Assembly: GCF_001306915.1 (NCBI RefSeq)
Contig: NZ_LJTC01000011.1
Location: 62,001-126,000 of the forward strand
DNA from: Pseudoalteromonas lipolytica
Lineage (GTDB): Bacteria; Pseudomonadota; Gammaproteobacteria; Enterobacterales; Alteromonadaceae
Direction: 5' to 3'
Length of the DNA: 64,000 nt
The position numbers and the translations under genes were made by a program. The first letter of the stretch is position 1. Every line of letters starts with the position of its first letter. The notes below the pieces were generated by a model, which was not told where the DNA came from, searched no databases, and saw nothing but the letters and a program-made list of their open reading frames with translations. Of this stretch, positions 45,199 to 53,779 are shown in pieces.

Positions 45199-46047
45199 TT
45201 AAAAATAGGTTCCTTCGATTAAAAAGCGAGGTAGTGAATCACTTTCAACCGTTACAGTATTACCCATATCTCGCCACATACATGCCATGCCCAACAGTTG
45301 AAGAGGTAAAAATGATTCAACTGGGACAGTGTCTGGATCACTTGCATTTATCCAATATTTTTCTTGTAGCTGAACATTTTTTGCAAGCGTTTCATTGAAG
45401 TCAAACCCAATGTCGGTGGTGAGTGCTGCAAACGTTTCTAAATACCCCATTGCTATGCCTAATGCCCAATCGTTACCTTGATCTACTGCCATTTTCATAC
45501 ACTGGTTGAGTAACGATGGATAATTATCTTGCCTGTGATGGAAAGCTTGAAATACTTCGACTAACTTATATGAAACAGGCCCTGCTTTTGTGGCACTTTG
45601 TTTCATAATTTCAACGGGGAAGTTCGCTAAGCTATCCATACTTTCAGAATCGCGCGTGATCACAGCTAAAAAATAGGCATCAAGCCACTCCTCGGGGTTT
45701 GCATAACCCGCTTCGAGCATACCTTTACCGTTCCAAGTCACTGCAGGTAAATCGAATATCTTAAACATTATGTCTTGCTCGGGATGCTCTGCGAGCTTTA
45801 AAAAAGCTGCGTACATTTTAGATGCATAGCGTAAACCTGATGCAGACTCTTTTTCTATTTCATTGGTTTGGACTTCCCAAGTGAGCCAACGTGAAAAACT
45901 AATATATAAATTTGAAAAGCTTAACAAATTATCTCTTCGCTTTATTATATTTGTAGGAATTTTTTTCATTCTTCTCTTTGGAGATTCTAGCCATTCGTCA
46001 AGAGGTATACTTTCAAACTTAGATTTGTAAATTCTTTCTATTTTCAT
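45199..46047 (-). CDS. Imm49-family immunity protein, copy 1
   Basis: A 282-residue protein with the Imm49 pattern: SRWLTWEVQTN, then YAAFLKLAEHPEQ, WLDAYFLAVITRDSESMDSL, and VESDSLPRFLIEG at the end. Start ATG follows AGGTTAACAA. It is a cytoplasmic, mainly helical protein expected to neutralise a toxin delivered by contact-dependent or type VI secretion. About 20 bp upstream is a short toxin-tip remnant (46069-46145). Copy 2 (47915) is nearly identical from WLDAY to the end but differs in its first 60 residues or so. Confidence 0.75.
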   Translation of the reverse strand: MKIERIYKSKFESIPLDEWLESPKRRMKKIPTNIIKRRDNLLSFSNLYISFSRWLTWEVQTNEIEKESASGLRYASKMYAAFLKLAEHPEQDIMFKIFDLPAVTWNGKGMLEAGYANPEEWLDAYFLAVITRDSESMDSLANFPVEIMKQSATKAGPVSYKLVEVFQAFHHRQDNYPSLLNQCMKMAVDQGNDWALGIAMGYLETFAALTTDIGFDFNETLAKNVQLQEKYWINASDPDTVPVESFLPLQLLGMACMWRDMGNTVTVESDSLPRFLIEGTYF

Positions 46048-46068
46048 TTGTTAACCTATTAACTCCCT

Positions 46069-46145
46069 TTAATCGATATCAAATTCTGAAAATTTAACTT
46101 CACTAACAGAAGAGTTATTATTTGTTATAGGGCCCCAATATATAA
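46069..46145 (-). pseudogene. remnant of an effector C-terminus, upstream of Imm49 copy 1
   Basis: A short open stretch reads IYWGPITNNNSSVSEVKFSE..., ending in a TAA 22 bp before the Imm49 start. The same tail in unit B (IYWDPITNNNSSVSEVRISE) differs by substitutions yet keeps the frame. Most of the toxin is gone. Family unknown. Confidence 0.55.
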
Positions 46146-46242
46146 ATATTTAATATCATTAGCACTCGATGAAATAGCTTGTTTAATTCACCAAGGTGAT
46201 ACTCTATTGATTACTTACTTGAAGTGATTAACCGCTACAGCG

Positions 46243-46929
46243 TTACTTCTTATGTAGTTCATTAGACATAGCGACAATATCAGCCATTATGCGTTTCTCG
46301 CCCAATTCAGCGAGAAAATTCAAATGCTCAATCGCTTTTACTTTCTGCAAATTTTCAAGCTTATTCACACCACCAAGAGCCAACGCAGGAACGAACGCAT
46401 ACATTTCATCGGCTTCTAATGGGCCTAGGTTTTTTAATGCTTGCTCAAACAAAGGTTTTTCGTTAATGTCTTTTTGATCAAATGACTCTTTACTTTGAAC
46501 TGCAAAAAATAAGTCAATTGAACGTTCCTCCCCTCGCTCCTTTAATTTTTCAGAGTAATCTGTAGGGAAAATCATGCCAAAGTTTGAATTAACATCTATA
46601 CTCTGACCTGATGTCTTCCCCCAAACAATTAAATCTCCAAAGGCACCGCGGCCAATAACATAATATTTATCTAACCCGTTTTTTTCACGTTCAGCGAATT
46701 CGGTGCCTTCAAGCCAAGTTTGTAAAATTTCATGGTAATCCTGCGGGTTAACCATCCAAAAAATACCATCACCCCAGCCACTAAAACCATACTGTTGCCA
46801 GTATTCCAATAAGCGCTCAGGGAGCTTATCTTTAAAAAAGTCAAGTGTCTCTTGTGTTGGCATTGTCGCTTTTATCGCGGGACCAAATCCCGCATAATTG
46901 TAAAAGTTATCGAAAAATTTATTCATCAT
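46243..46929 (-). CDS. GAD-like / DUF1851 immunity protein, copy 1
   Basis: A 228-residue protein: the N-terminal GAD-like domain has GPAIKATMPTQETLDFFKDKLPERLLEYWQ and GFSGWGDGIFWMVNPQDY, and the second half has YVIGRGAFGDLIVWGKTSGQS and DEMYAFVPALALGG, the DUF1851 pattern. This domain pair occurs in Tdi1, the immunity protein of the type VI DNase Tde1, so it is likely an immunity protein. Its start overlaps the end of YezG by 11 bp, so they are coupled. Three copies are in the window. Confidence 0.78.
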   Translation of the reverse strand: MMNKFFDNFYNYAGFGPAIKATMPTQETLDFFKDKLPERLLEYWQQYGFSGWGDGIFWMVNPQDYHEILQTWLEGTEFAEREKNGLDKYYVIGRGAFGDLIVWGKTSGQSIDVNSNFGMIFPTDYSEKLKERGEERSIDLFFAVQSKESFDQKDINEKPLFEQALKNLGPLEADEMYAFVPALALGGVNKLENLQKVKAIEHLNFLAELGEKRIMADIVAMSNELHKK

Positions 46930-47263
46930 TCAGTCGCTCTATTTCATCTGCCAATTCTTGACCCCATGAAAAATCAATATTGAATTCACCTGTTGGCTTT
47001 AGATTAAATACAGCACGATTCCACTTGTTCGAATCATTTTCAGTCATAATTTCATGCAGTTCTTCAAAGCTATCAAATAATGTATGTTTGATTCTAAATT
47101 GAATACTGGGCTTATCATTTTCATTCTTCGCGTACAGTCCTTTAAACTTAGTTGAATCTCCATAATATTCGACATACAAGCAAGCTTCTGTCCATTCATC
47201 TTGAATTTTTCCAAAAATATCTTCGGCTATTGATTGATATATATCATTTATTGTATTTGCCAT
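46919..47263 (-). CDS. YezG-family (DUF600) immunity protein, copy 1
   Basis: A 114-residue protein: INDIYQSIAEDIFGKI at the N-terminus, a middle acidic part, and FNLKPTGEFNIDFSW at the C-terminus, the YezG pattern. YezG proteins neutralise YeeF-type DNA/RNA non-specific endonuclease toxins. A decayed toxin tip lies just upstream (47278-47394). Overlaps the GAD-like gene. Its last 40 residues are nearly identical to copy 2 while the first half differs. Confidence 0.75.
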   Translation of the reverse strand: MANTINDIYQSIAEDIFGKIQDEWTEACLYVEYYGDSTKFKGLYAKNENDKPSIQFRIKHTLFDSFEELHEIMTENDSNKWNRAVFNLKPTGEFNIDFSWGQELADEIERLNDE

Positions 47264-47277
47264 AATTAACCTTCAAG

Positions 47278-47394
47278 TTAAATCTTAAAATTTACAGTAT
47301 CTAACTCGTCATCAACTTTGTGCTCAACTACGAAATTGTAAGGTTTCTTACGTATTCTTATAGCAGCTAGCATCAATCCAGCCGCAGGCTATTC
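47278..47394 (-). pseudogene. toxin-tip remnant upstream of YezG copy 1
   Basis: An open stretch reading AAIRIRKKPYNFVVEHKV, then DDELDTVNFKI and TAA, 15 bp before the YezG start. It aligns with the C-terminal end of the nuclease tip at 49984-50277 (RPSSFDIFYEIDG, then VNLKN). A similar copy is at 62282-62392. Only the last 35 or so codons survive. Confidence 0.6.
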
Positions 47395-47400
47395 CTCCAC

Positions 47401-47838
47401 CTATAAACGGTGACACTCAAGTGGAGAAAAATCTGTATTTTCAATCTTAATTGAACAATTCATATTAACTACATTCTGACCCAACAAAGAGAGTTCTAAA
47501 TCAAATGTCAGAGTTTGTGAATTAACATTCAGATTGTAGATATCTAAAAATGTTAATTTTTTAAAATCATGTGTCACCTTTAACGCTTCATCATACACGT
47601 TACATATATTCTTTCGTTTGATAAGCGCATTACTACCCGCTTCTAAAATCTCTAGTCTTAAACAAGGGAACTCGCTATCAGGATGAAACTTAAGCCAACG
47701 AAACAAATTGTCATTGACCCTTTCTACATTCATCTCAATAACATCAAGGCTAACATACGTTTTGTCATCATCACTTAAAGCGTCAGTACAAGAAAAAGTA
47801 AAAATCAAACAAATGCTAATAATCAATTGTTTCATCAT
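47401..47838 (-). CDS. putative lipoprotein, copy A
   Basis: 145 residues. Leader MKQLIISICLIFTFSC with Cys in a lipobox-like TFSC position, then a short acidic mature region (LSDDDKTYVSLDVIEMNVERV). No family recognised. It lies upstream of the toxin-tip remnant and YezG copy 1, and a broken copy is at 62393-62815. As a periplasmic lipoprotein next to decayed effectors it could be an immunity factor; this is inference. Confidence 0.6.
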   Translation of the reverse strand: MMKQLIISICLIFTFSCTDALSDDDKTYVSLDVIEMNVERVNDNLFRWLKFHPDSEFPCLRLEILEAGSNALIKRKNICNVYDEALKVTHDFKKLTFLDIYNLNVNSQTLTFDLELSLLGQNVVNMNCSIKIENTDFSPLECHRL

Positions 47839-47914
47839 ACACCTAAGTATTTATTTAATACGTGCCTAGTTTTTAGGTTTTTAAGTCGTTACTTTTAAAG
47901 CTTATAAGTGAATA

Positions 47915-48757
47915 TTAAAAATAGGTTCCTTCGATTAAAAAGCGAGGTAGTGAATCACTTTCAACCGTTACAGTATTACCCATATCTCGCCACATACATG
48001 CCATGCCCAACAGTTGAAGAGGTAAAAATGATTCAACTGGGTCAGTGTCTGGACCACTTGCATTTATCCAATATTTTTCTTGTAGCTGAATATTTTTTGC
48101 AAGCGTTTCATTGAAGTCAAACCCAATGTCGGTGGTGAGTGCTGCAAACGTTTCTAAATACCCCATTGCTATGCCCAGTGCCCAATCGTTACCTTGATCT
48201 ACTGCCACTTTCATACACTGGTTGAGTAACGATGGATAATTATCTTGCCTGTGATGGAAAGCTTGAAATACTTCGACTAACTTATATGAAACAGGCCCTG
48301 CTTTTGTGGCACTTTGTTTCATAATTTCAACGGGGAAGTTCGCTAAGCTATCCATACTTTCAGAATCGCGCGTGATCACAGCTAAAAAATAGGCATCAAG
48401 CCACTGACTTGGGTGAGCACGACCATCTTCTAACATTCCTAGCCCATTCCAAGTCACTGCAGGTAAATCGAATATCTTAAACGTAAAGTCTTGCTCGGGA
48501 TGCTCTGCGAGCTTCAAAAAAGCCGCGTACATTTTTGCAGCATAGCGCAAACCTGTTGCAGATTCTCTTTCTATTTTATTGGTTTGGACTTCCCAAGTGA
48601 GCCAACGCGCTAATGACAAAAACTGTTTTGGAAAAGCAATTAAATTGTCTCTTCGTATTGTTATAGCTTGATTAATTCTGCCTATCATTTTTCGTGGAAA
48701 AGCAAGCCTACCATTAACCTGATTTAAATCTGTATTAAACTCTCTATCAACTTTCAT
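47915..48757 (-). CDS. Imm49-family immunity protein, copy 2
   Basis: The preferred start is ATG 48757 (MKVDREFNTDLN), with GGGAC in front, matching the start of copy 1; the frame is open from 48769. From WLDAYFLAVITRD to the end it is almost identical to copy 1. The N-terminal region (FNTDLNQVNGRLAFPRKM) is unrelated in detail. This suggests duplication followed by change of the N-terminal part, or gene conversion of the C-terminal part. Confidence 0.75.
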   Translation of the reverse strand: MKVDREFNTDLNQVNGRLAFPRKMIGRINQAITIRRDNLIAFPKQFLSLARWLTWEVQTNKIERESATGLRYAAKMYAAFLKLAEHPEQDFTFKIFDLPAVTWNGLGMLEDGRAHPSQWLDAYFLAVITRDSESMDSLANFPVEIMKQSATKAGPVSYKLVEVFQAFHHRQDNYPSLLNQCMKVAVDQGNDWALGIAMGYLETFAALTTDIGFDFNETLAKNIQLQEKYWINASGPDTDPVESFLPLQLLGMACMWRDMGNTVTVESDSLPRFLIEGTYF

Positions 48758-48780
48758 TAATTGTCCCATAGCATTTAAAT

Positions 48781-48860
48781 TTAAATATCAAACTCAGAGA
48801 TTCTAACTTCACTAACAGAAGAGTTATTATTTGTTATAGGGTCCCAATATATAAATATTT
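48781..48860 (-). pseudogene. remnant of an effector C-terminus, upstream of Imm49 copy 2
   Basis: Reads IYWDPITNNNSSVSEVRISEF, then a TAA 23 bp before the Imm49 start. It is the counterpart of 46069-46145. Confidence 0.55.
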
Positions 48861-48954
48861 AATGTCATTAGCACTCGATGAAATAGCTTATTTAATTCAC
48901 CAAGGTGATACTCAATTGATTATGACTAAATCAAAGTGATTAACCGCTACAGCG

Positions 48955-49641
48955 TTACTTCTTATGTAGTTCATTAGACATAGCGACAATATCAGCCATT
49001 ATGCGTTTCTCGCCCAATTCAGCGAGAAAATTCAAATGCTCAATCGCTTTTACTTTCTGCAAATTTTCAAGCTTATTCACACCACCAAGAGCCAACGCAG
49101 GAACGAACGCATACATTTCATCGGCTTCTAATGGGCCTAGGTTTTTTAGTGCACGCTCAAACAAAGGCTTTTCGTTAATGTCTTTTTGATCAAATGACTC
49201 TTTTCTTCGAACTGCAAAAAATAAGTCAATTGAACGTTCCTCCCCTCGCTCCTTTAATTTTTCAGAGTAATCTGTTGGAAAAATCATTCCAAAGTTTGAA
49301 TTAACATCTATACTCTGACCTGATGTTTTCCCCCAAATAAGTAAATTTCCAAAAGCACCGCGACCAATTACATAATATTTATCAACTCCATTGTTTTCGC
49401 GTTCAGCGAATTCGGTACCCTCAAGCCAAGTTTGTAAAATTTCATGGTAATCCTGTGGGTTAACAATCCAAAAAATGCCATTACCCCAGCCACAAAAACC
49501 ATACTCTTGCCAGTATTCCAATAAGCGCTCAGGGAGCTTATCTTTAAAAAAGTCAAGTGTCTCTTGTGTTGGCATTGTCGCTTTTATCGCGGGGCCAAAG
49601 CCTTTAAAATTGTAAAAGTTATCGAAAAATTTATTCGTCAT
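48955..49641 (-). CDS. GAD-like / DUF1851 immunity protein, copy 2
   Basis: 228 residues, nearly identical to copy 1 (46243). Small differences include GFCGWGNGIFWIVNPQDY and EFAERENNGVDKYYVIGRGAF. Overlaps YezG copy 2 by 11 bp. Likely immunity against a Tde1-like nuclease, from domain family. Confidence 0.78.
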   Translation of the reverse strand: MTNKFFDNFYNFKGFGPAIKATMPTQETLDFFKDKLPERLLEYWQEYGFCGWGNGIFWIVNPQDYHEILQTWLEGTEFAERENNGVDKYYVIGRGAFGNLLIWGKTSGQSIDVNSNFGMIFPTDYSEKLKERGEERSIDLFFAVRRKESFDQKDINEKPLFERALKNLGPLEADEMYAFVPALALGGVNKLENLQKVKAIEHLNFLAELGEKRIMADIVAMSNELHKK

Positions 49642-49978
49642 TTAACCATTCTATTTCATCTGCCAATTCTTGATCCCATGAAAAATCAATATTGAATTCA
49701 CCTGTTGGCTTCAAATAAAATACAGCACGATTCCACTTGTTCGAATCATTTTCAGTTGTAATTTCATGGAGCTGCTGAAAATCATTTACAATTTTTCTAT
49801 CAAAATTTCTAAACTTAAATGAAGTAAAATCTGTATTTTTTTGATGAAAGCCGCCTTTCATCTTAAGTGCATCATCTCCATAATACTCTACTTCAATTAC
49901 AGCTTTTGACCATTCTTGCCTGCCTATATTTACTAACATATTTTGTGCGACACTGTTATATATATCATCAACGTTCAT
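49631..49978 (-). CDS. YezG-family (DUF600) immunity protein, copy 2
   Basis: 115 residues: DDIYNSVAQNMLVNI at the N-terminus, FYLKPTGEFNIDFSW at the C-terminus. The C-terminal third is nearly identical to copy 1; the first two-thirds differ. Its start lies 5 bp after the stop codon of the nuclease tip at 49984, its likely cognate toxin. Confidence 0.76.
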   Translation of the reverse strand: MNVDDIYNSVAQNMLVNIGRQEWSKAVIEVEYYGDDALKMKGGFHQKNTDFTSFKFRNFDRKIVNDFQQLHEITTENDSNKWNRAVFYLKPTGEFNIDFSWDQELADEIEWLNDE

Positions 49979-49983
49979 TTAAT

Positions 49984-50277
49984 TTAGCCTCCAGGTTTAT
50001 TCTTTAAATTCACAAACTCTTCAACACCGTCAATCTCATAAAATATATCAAAGGATGACGGGCGTTTACTATCATTCTCATAAATAGCTCGAATCTCCAC
50101 TTCAACACTCTTAGGTGGCTCTTCTTGTAAAGCCTTTGCCCATTTATTTTCCATGCTCTTCCAAGCACCTTTATTGATATTGCCATCCATAGCAGCATAA
50201 TTGATTTGCTCACCCGGACCATTAAAAATTGAAGCGATTAAATGTCCACCTTCATCGTCGTCCAGTCCAGATTTCAT
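49984..50277 (-). CDS. orphan nuclease toxin tip (YeeF-type DNA/RNA non-specific endonuclease)
   Basis: 97 residues with DDDEGGHLIASIFNGPGEQIN then NINKGAWKSMENKWAKAL and RPSSFDIFYEIDG. The GGHLIA-x-F-NGPGE stretch contains the His of the endonuclease active site in this family, in the type found at the C-termini of Rhs and YeeF-like toxins. It is cut off from any delivery domain; a TAG precedes the ATG. The YezG gene follows at 5 bp. It may be inactive or a reservoir tip. Confidence 0.7.
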   Translation of the reverse strand: MKSGLDDDEGGHLIASIFNGPGEQINYAAMDGNINKGAWKSMENKWAKALQEEPPKSVEVEIRAIYENDSKRPSSFDIFYEIDGVEEFVNLKNKPGG

Positions 50278-50318
50278 CTATGTTATAGCGCACAACAAAT
50301 TTACCGAGGCGCTTTAAC

Positions 50319-51095
50319 CTAACTTAGCAGCTTGATTATTTCGTAAATAAACTTAATAAAGACACTCATTCCAATGCCCATCATAAAGATATAACCATAA
50401 ACTATAGCGACTCCTGAGCTTGATGGGTCAGACTGACTTCTTACACATAAACTACAACCAAATAAATAAATGAAAAAGTTCAAAAACATACAAAGAATAT
50501 AACTATCGCCAAAGAGAGGTAAGAAACTTGCTAAAAATGCCAACGGGTAAAGGAGTAAGCTAGCAATATCGAAATGCGTAGCTGAGAGCCGACTTAATAA
50601 ATAGCAACTTAACATACCACATAAACAGTAAAAACTAGGCCAAAGTTGTTTATACAAAAATTCAATGCTGAAATACTCAAGTATTGATTGTTCAGAGCCT
50701 GCTTCTATCTGATTTGCTGACGCTGTATTTTCTGCCGTTACATCAGCGAAAAAATAAGTTGAAATGGTGAATATAAGTATTTTTAAAATACCAAAAAAAA
50801 GAAAACTAGAAATTGTAAAACCGATTGCATCATTTTTCGTTAAAGGTTTATTGGCTTTACTTTCAACTATTTTGGCCAGAAAAAGGCCCAGTAAGCATAT
50901 ACTTGTAAAGAAAAGCAAGGCTTCAGGAAATTGTTCAATATAAAAGACCGACAAACCTGGAGCGATAAATAAATAACTAGCATCATCATTATCGACTGAT
51001 TTAATCCCACTTCCTGTTGATTTCTTAAATAATGCTAAATATACAAACAATGGCTGTAACAGCAGCATTAAAATGCACGCATTCATTAATGACAT
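50319..51095 (-). CDS. polytopic membrane protein, candidate immunity protein
   Basis: 258 residues with six or seven hydrophobic segments (LMLLLQPLFVYLALF, ALLFFTSICLLGLFLA, SFLFFGILKILIFTISTYFF, CGMLSCYLLSRL, LLLYPLAFLASFLPLFG, ILCMFLNFFIYLFGC, IVYGYIFMMGIGMSVFI). No family recognised. The first codons overlap the last codons of a decayed toxin end (51086-51233), as is typical of effector-immunity pairs. Membrane immunity proteins often protect against pore-forming toxins; that is inference. Confidence 0.6.
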   Translation of the reverse strand: MSLMNACILMLLLQPLFVYLALFKKSTGSGIKSVDNDDASYLFIAPGLSVFYIEQFPEALLFFTSICLLGLFLAKIVESKANKPLTKNDAIGFTISSFLFFGILKILIFTISTYFFADVTAENTASANQIEAGSEQSILEYFSIEFLYKQLWPSFYCLCGMLSCYLLSRLSATHFDIASLLLYPLAFLASFLPLFGDSYILCMFLNFFIYLFGCSLCVRSQSDPSSSGVAIVYGYIFMMGIGMSVFIKFIYEIIKLLS

Positions 51096-51233
51096 AAACC
51101 ATCCTTGTATTTTTTATCCCACTTTTTCGCATCAGCAATTAAAAGAGAACCATTTCCAATATACATACTTAATGTTTTTAAAGAATCCAGTATTCTATCC
51201 CAACCGTTTTCTCGCACCAAAGCGCTAATTTTT
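51086..51233 (-). pseudogene. remnant of an effector C-terminus overlapping the membrane protein gene
   Basis: Open stretch ALVRENGWDRILDSLKTLS, MYIGNGSLLIADAKKWDKKY, KDGLCH, then TAA at 51086-51088, overlapping the start ATG of the membrane protein. A TGA occurs in-frame just upstream. Family unknown. Confidence 0.55.
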
Positions 51234-51389
51234 CAGATGCATTAATCAAACTTTTGCAGCTACTTCTCACGTTAAGTCAGAATCATTAATATCTATTAAA
51301 TTACCCAATATTGAGCCAGAAACAAATAGGAGAAGCGCAAACACACAGAAAAAATAACTCTGAACATACTATTTCTCAATCAGTTTTAT

Positions 51390-51536
51390 TCAGAAAGATG
51401 AATCATACAAGAAGGAAAAGGAGAACGTATGAAAGTCCCCTTTCTTGAATGGATTATGACTAGGCTCTGCAATTATCACCAAACGGGCATTTCCTGCCAT
51501 TGTTTTATAGTTAACATCCGTGTTTATTTCACTCAT
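51390..51536 (-). CDS. small hypothetical ORF, 48 codons
   Basis: ATG 51536 follows a purine-rich GGATAGAGAAA. It reads MSEINTDVNYKTMAGNARLV, then ends FSFLYDSSF. No known family; may be a fragment. Low confidence. Confidence 0.3.
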   Translation of the reverse strand: MSEINTDVNYKTMAGNARLVIIAEPSHNPFKKGDFHTFSFSFLYDSSF

Positions 51537-51584
51537 AGTATTTCTCTATCCATTAATCAAAGCTCTTCAGTGAGCTCTTAGACA

Positions 51585-52028
51585 TCATTTACACCAACCA
51601 ATGCTGTCGCTTATTGTAGCTACCTCTTTTTTATGTTCGGTCAACCAAGACTCAATAGCTACTGACGATTTAAATTCAGACCCTGTACCTGGCCAGTAAA
51701 AATTTCCACTTTCATCAACACAAAGTGCTATATAGACAGGCTCTGAATTAAAAATAACATCTTCCCCAGCCTCAACATACATATCATAGTTTAAGCTCTT
51801 GATAGGTTTGCCTTTGTAAGTAGAGAGTACATCCGCATAATAAACATGCTTTTCCGAATTATCATCTTCTTGAAAAGCCTCTACTTTAGTGATTTTAACT
51901 TTCGCAAGAAACTGAACACTTTCTGATGCTACTTTGAACCCATTTAGCTCTAAGCTTTCAGTAACTTTAGCTAATACAGGCTTAGTTAAAGCCAAAAAAG
52001 CAAATACAATAATAAATATTTTTTTCAT
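51585..52028 (-). CDS. secreted hypothetical protein, candidate periplasmic immunity protein
   Basis: 147 residues with signal peptide MKKIFIIVFAFLALTKPVLA. The mature part has FLAKVKITKVEAFQEDD and a C-terminal ISDSIGWCK. Two Cys (ALCVDE and GWCK) could form a disulfide. It starts inside the stop of the upstream decayed cell-wall hydrolase (TAATG). A periplasmic protein coupled to a muralytic effector fits an immunity role, but no family is recognised. Confidence 0.55.
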   Translation of the reverse strand: MKKIFIIVFAFLALTKPVLAKVTESLELNGFKVASESVQFLAKVKITKVEAFQEDDNSEKHVYYADVLSTYKGKPIKSLNYDMYVEAGEDVIFNSEPVYIALCVDESGNFYWPGTGSEFKSSVAIESWLTEHKKEVATISDSIGWCK

Positions 52029-52588
52029 TAGGCCTCACTTCCTGCAACTGATGCATTTTGTGTATAAATAGGCAAACTCGCTGACAATGAATCAAAGCTA
52101 GTCGGAACTACAAAGTTATCCCATACATCCTTTTTATACTTTGCTACATTAACACTGTTACTTTGATGCCTTGAAATACTCTAAGATACGTGGATTTGCT
52201 TTTTTGCCATCAAATTCTGTCTCTCCAACTTCAGCAAAAGCTGTTTTCATCCAAAACGCAGTTGTCACTGGCATAATTGGAGGCTTTTAACTTTACTTAG
52301 CAAGGCCAAACCCGCTAGTTTCTCGTTGATCTTTTTGTGAGTTCGGCCATTTGGGTCTATTTTTCCATCTGGACGCACCATACCTACAACTTTGCTTTGA
52401 AGCTGTTTTATTGCAGCAACTGTATTAGAGCTTTCTGGGCGGGAACCTAAACGTCCATCCACAACCAACACTTTTGTTGGTGAGATAAGTTTTAATAATT
52501 TATTTAAAGCGGTTTGAACTGTTTTAACATAGGCTGGGGTATTAACGCCACCTAGTCCAACAGATTGGGTTATTCTTATTGCTGACAT
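52028..52588 (-). pseudogene. decayed cell-wall hydrolase effector (peptidoglycan-binding + TIGR02594-like)
   Basis: Begins MSAIRITQSVGLGGVNTPA and carries a peptidoglycan-binding-like segment (VVDGRLGSRPESSNTVAAIKQ). Near 52265 a frameshift ends this frame, and an overlapping one starts MPVTTAFWMKTAFAEVG then GKKANPRILEYFKASK (52274-52158), the N-terminal pattern of TIGR02594 hydrolases. A further shifted piece ends in GSEA at 52030, overlapping the next gene. Middle parts are missing. The first gene copy at 60410-61299 shares its N-terminus. Confidence 0.65.
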
Positions 52589-52699
52589 ATGAAAGTCCTT
52601 TTCTATAGTAGTGTCTTATTTAAAAATCTTCTCAGAAATAACTGAGCTTATGAGTGTTATTAAGTTCTGCACTAAATACAGCGTCTTACAGATTAATTG

Positions 52700-53188
52700 C
52701 TAATTTGAACCCTCTAAGTTAATTTCAGTGCCAAATGGGACTACTAAAGCTTTTTCAACCATATGCCTTACTTTCTCATCATTTAACCCCGAGAATGAAT
52801 TAAATTGCTCTTTACTAAAAAGTGATGGTTTTTCAGCTTCATCCCTACTGAACTGTGCAAAAGGTGAGTTATCATAGTTCTCAGACACTTTAAAACCTTT
52901 TAATTTACTTACTTGAAATTCGAGGCTTTTTAAATCGCCCAGCCTTTTTACGAAATTAGTTATCTCTTCATCATCCTCTGGGTAATGGTATAAAAAAACT
53001 CCGTTTTCTGGTAAGTGATACTTTTTAACACATTCATCGCAGTACCAAGTTAAATCATAGCTATCATCTAGGAAATCAATTGCATATGGAATCGGCTTTA
53101 TCCTGCTTTTATTTACAATACTTTTTGCTAAATGACTGCAAACTTTTTGTGCTGTAATGAATTTATCTATCTCTTCTTTTGTAGGCAT
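52700..53188 (-). CDS. Cys-rich hypothetical protein, paralogue 1, candidate immunity
   Basis: About 162 residues from ATG 53188, preceded by GCGGTGA. Features a VCSHLAKSIVNK then WYCDECVKKYHLPENGVFLYHYP pattern: C-x-H then C-x-x-C, a possible zinc ribbon. It is a paralogue of 58345-58818, sharing KxCxHL, IxPxPYxI, WxCxxC, and F-L-Y/F-H. It ends VVPFGTEINL, as the other ends KVPFGSILM. No family recognised. Confidence 0.6.
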   Translation of the reverse strand: MPTKEEIDKFITAQKVCSHLAKSIVNKSRIKPIPYAIDFLDDSYDLTWYCDECVKKYHLPENGVFLYHYPEDDEEITNFVKRLGDLKSLEFQVSKLKGFKVSENYDNSPFAQFSRDEAEKPSLFSKEQFNSFSGLNDEKVRHMVEKALVVPFGTEINLEGSN

Positions 53189-53251
53189 TGTGTCACCGCT
53201 TTCATCTAACAAACATATAAAAAATTTTTTGCACGATAAACAATCGTAGGT

Positions 53252-53752
53252 TTACTCTTCAATCAATACCACGATAGATTTATTTTGCATTGAGGCATCT
53301 CTAAACGTAACAAAGTAGCGGTCGCGGACTATTTCATAAGCTTGCGGGTCAAGTTCACCAGCCCTATGCTCAATACTATCTACTAACGCTTTATTTTCAC
53401 TGTTCTCAATATCGACTTCAAAATACTTTTCTAATAAAGGGAATAGGTCTTGCACCATTTCATTCGAAAAAAAGCCAAATGAACCACTGATGTAAGCATC
53501 TGGTCCAATTAATTGATAAGGATAATAATGAAAAGTACATACCGGCAGTAACCCTTGGCCACCCACAACAGCATCAAGTAACTCTATAGCAGGAATAAAT
53601 GCTCGCATATTAAGCTCTATTGATTGCCATCTTGTCGCTTCATCCTGAGTAATATCAATTAACGCTTGATACGTTTGCTCATCGCTTAAGTTCGAGGTTG
53701 TGGGATAGACAGCTTCATCAACAATAAAAAGATTAATCACATTACTCATCAT
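53252..53752 (-). CDS. hypothetical protein, candidate immunity
   Basis: 166 residues, cytoplasmic, no recognised family. Contains RAFIPAIELLDAVVGG and VCTFHYYPYQLIGPDAYISG. Lies in the immunity region between two other unknown small proteins; role inferred from place only. ATG preceded by AGAAGAA. Confidence 0.5.
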   Translation of the reverse strand: MMSNVINLFIVDEAVYPTTSNLSDEQTYQALIDITQDEATRWQSIELNMRAFIPAIELLDAVVGGQGLLPVCTFHYYPYQLIGPDAYISGSFGFFSNEMVQDLFPLLEKYFEVDIENSENKALVDSIEHRAGELDPQAYEIVRDRYFVTFRDASMQNKSIVVLIEE

Positions 53753-53779
53753 TTCTTCTCTAAATTAGTGGCTAAAAAT

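Larger units (their letters stand above)
45158..47263 (-). repeat. tandem duplication unit A (Imm49 - GAD-like - YezG)
   Basis: From TTTTTAGGTTTTTAA at 45158 on, this unit recurs as unit B at 47874-49978, about 2.71 kb downstream, in the same order and strand. Copies of GAD-like and the C-terminal halves of Imm49 and YezG are almost identical; other stretches have diverged. A third partial copy (C) lies at about 61409-62816. Confidence 0.85.
47874..49978 (-). repeat. tandem duplication unit B (Imm49 - GAD-like - YezG)
   Basis: Same gene order and strand as unit A; sequence is nearly identical in many stretches, for example from the common TTTTTAGGTTTTTAA start through the Imm49 C-terminal half. 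Unlike A it is followed upstream by a longer nuclease tip (49984-50277) rather than a remnant. Confidence 0.85.

Noticed and set aside
45158..49978. Assembly artefact for the duplicated units
   Set aside because: Copies differ by many substitutions and have different N-termini and neighbours, so they are real diverged duplicates.
49984..50277. Complete secreted nuclease
   Set aside because: No leader or delivery domain, and a TAG lies just before the first ATG; it is only the catalytic tip.
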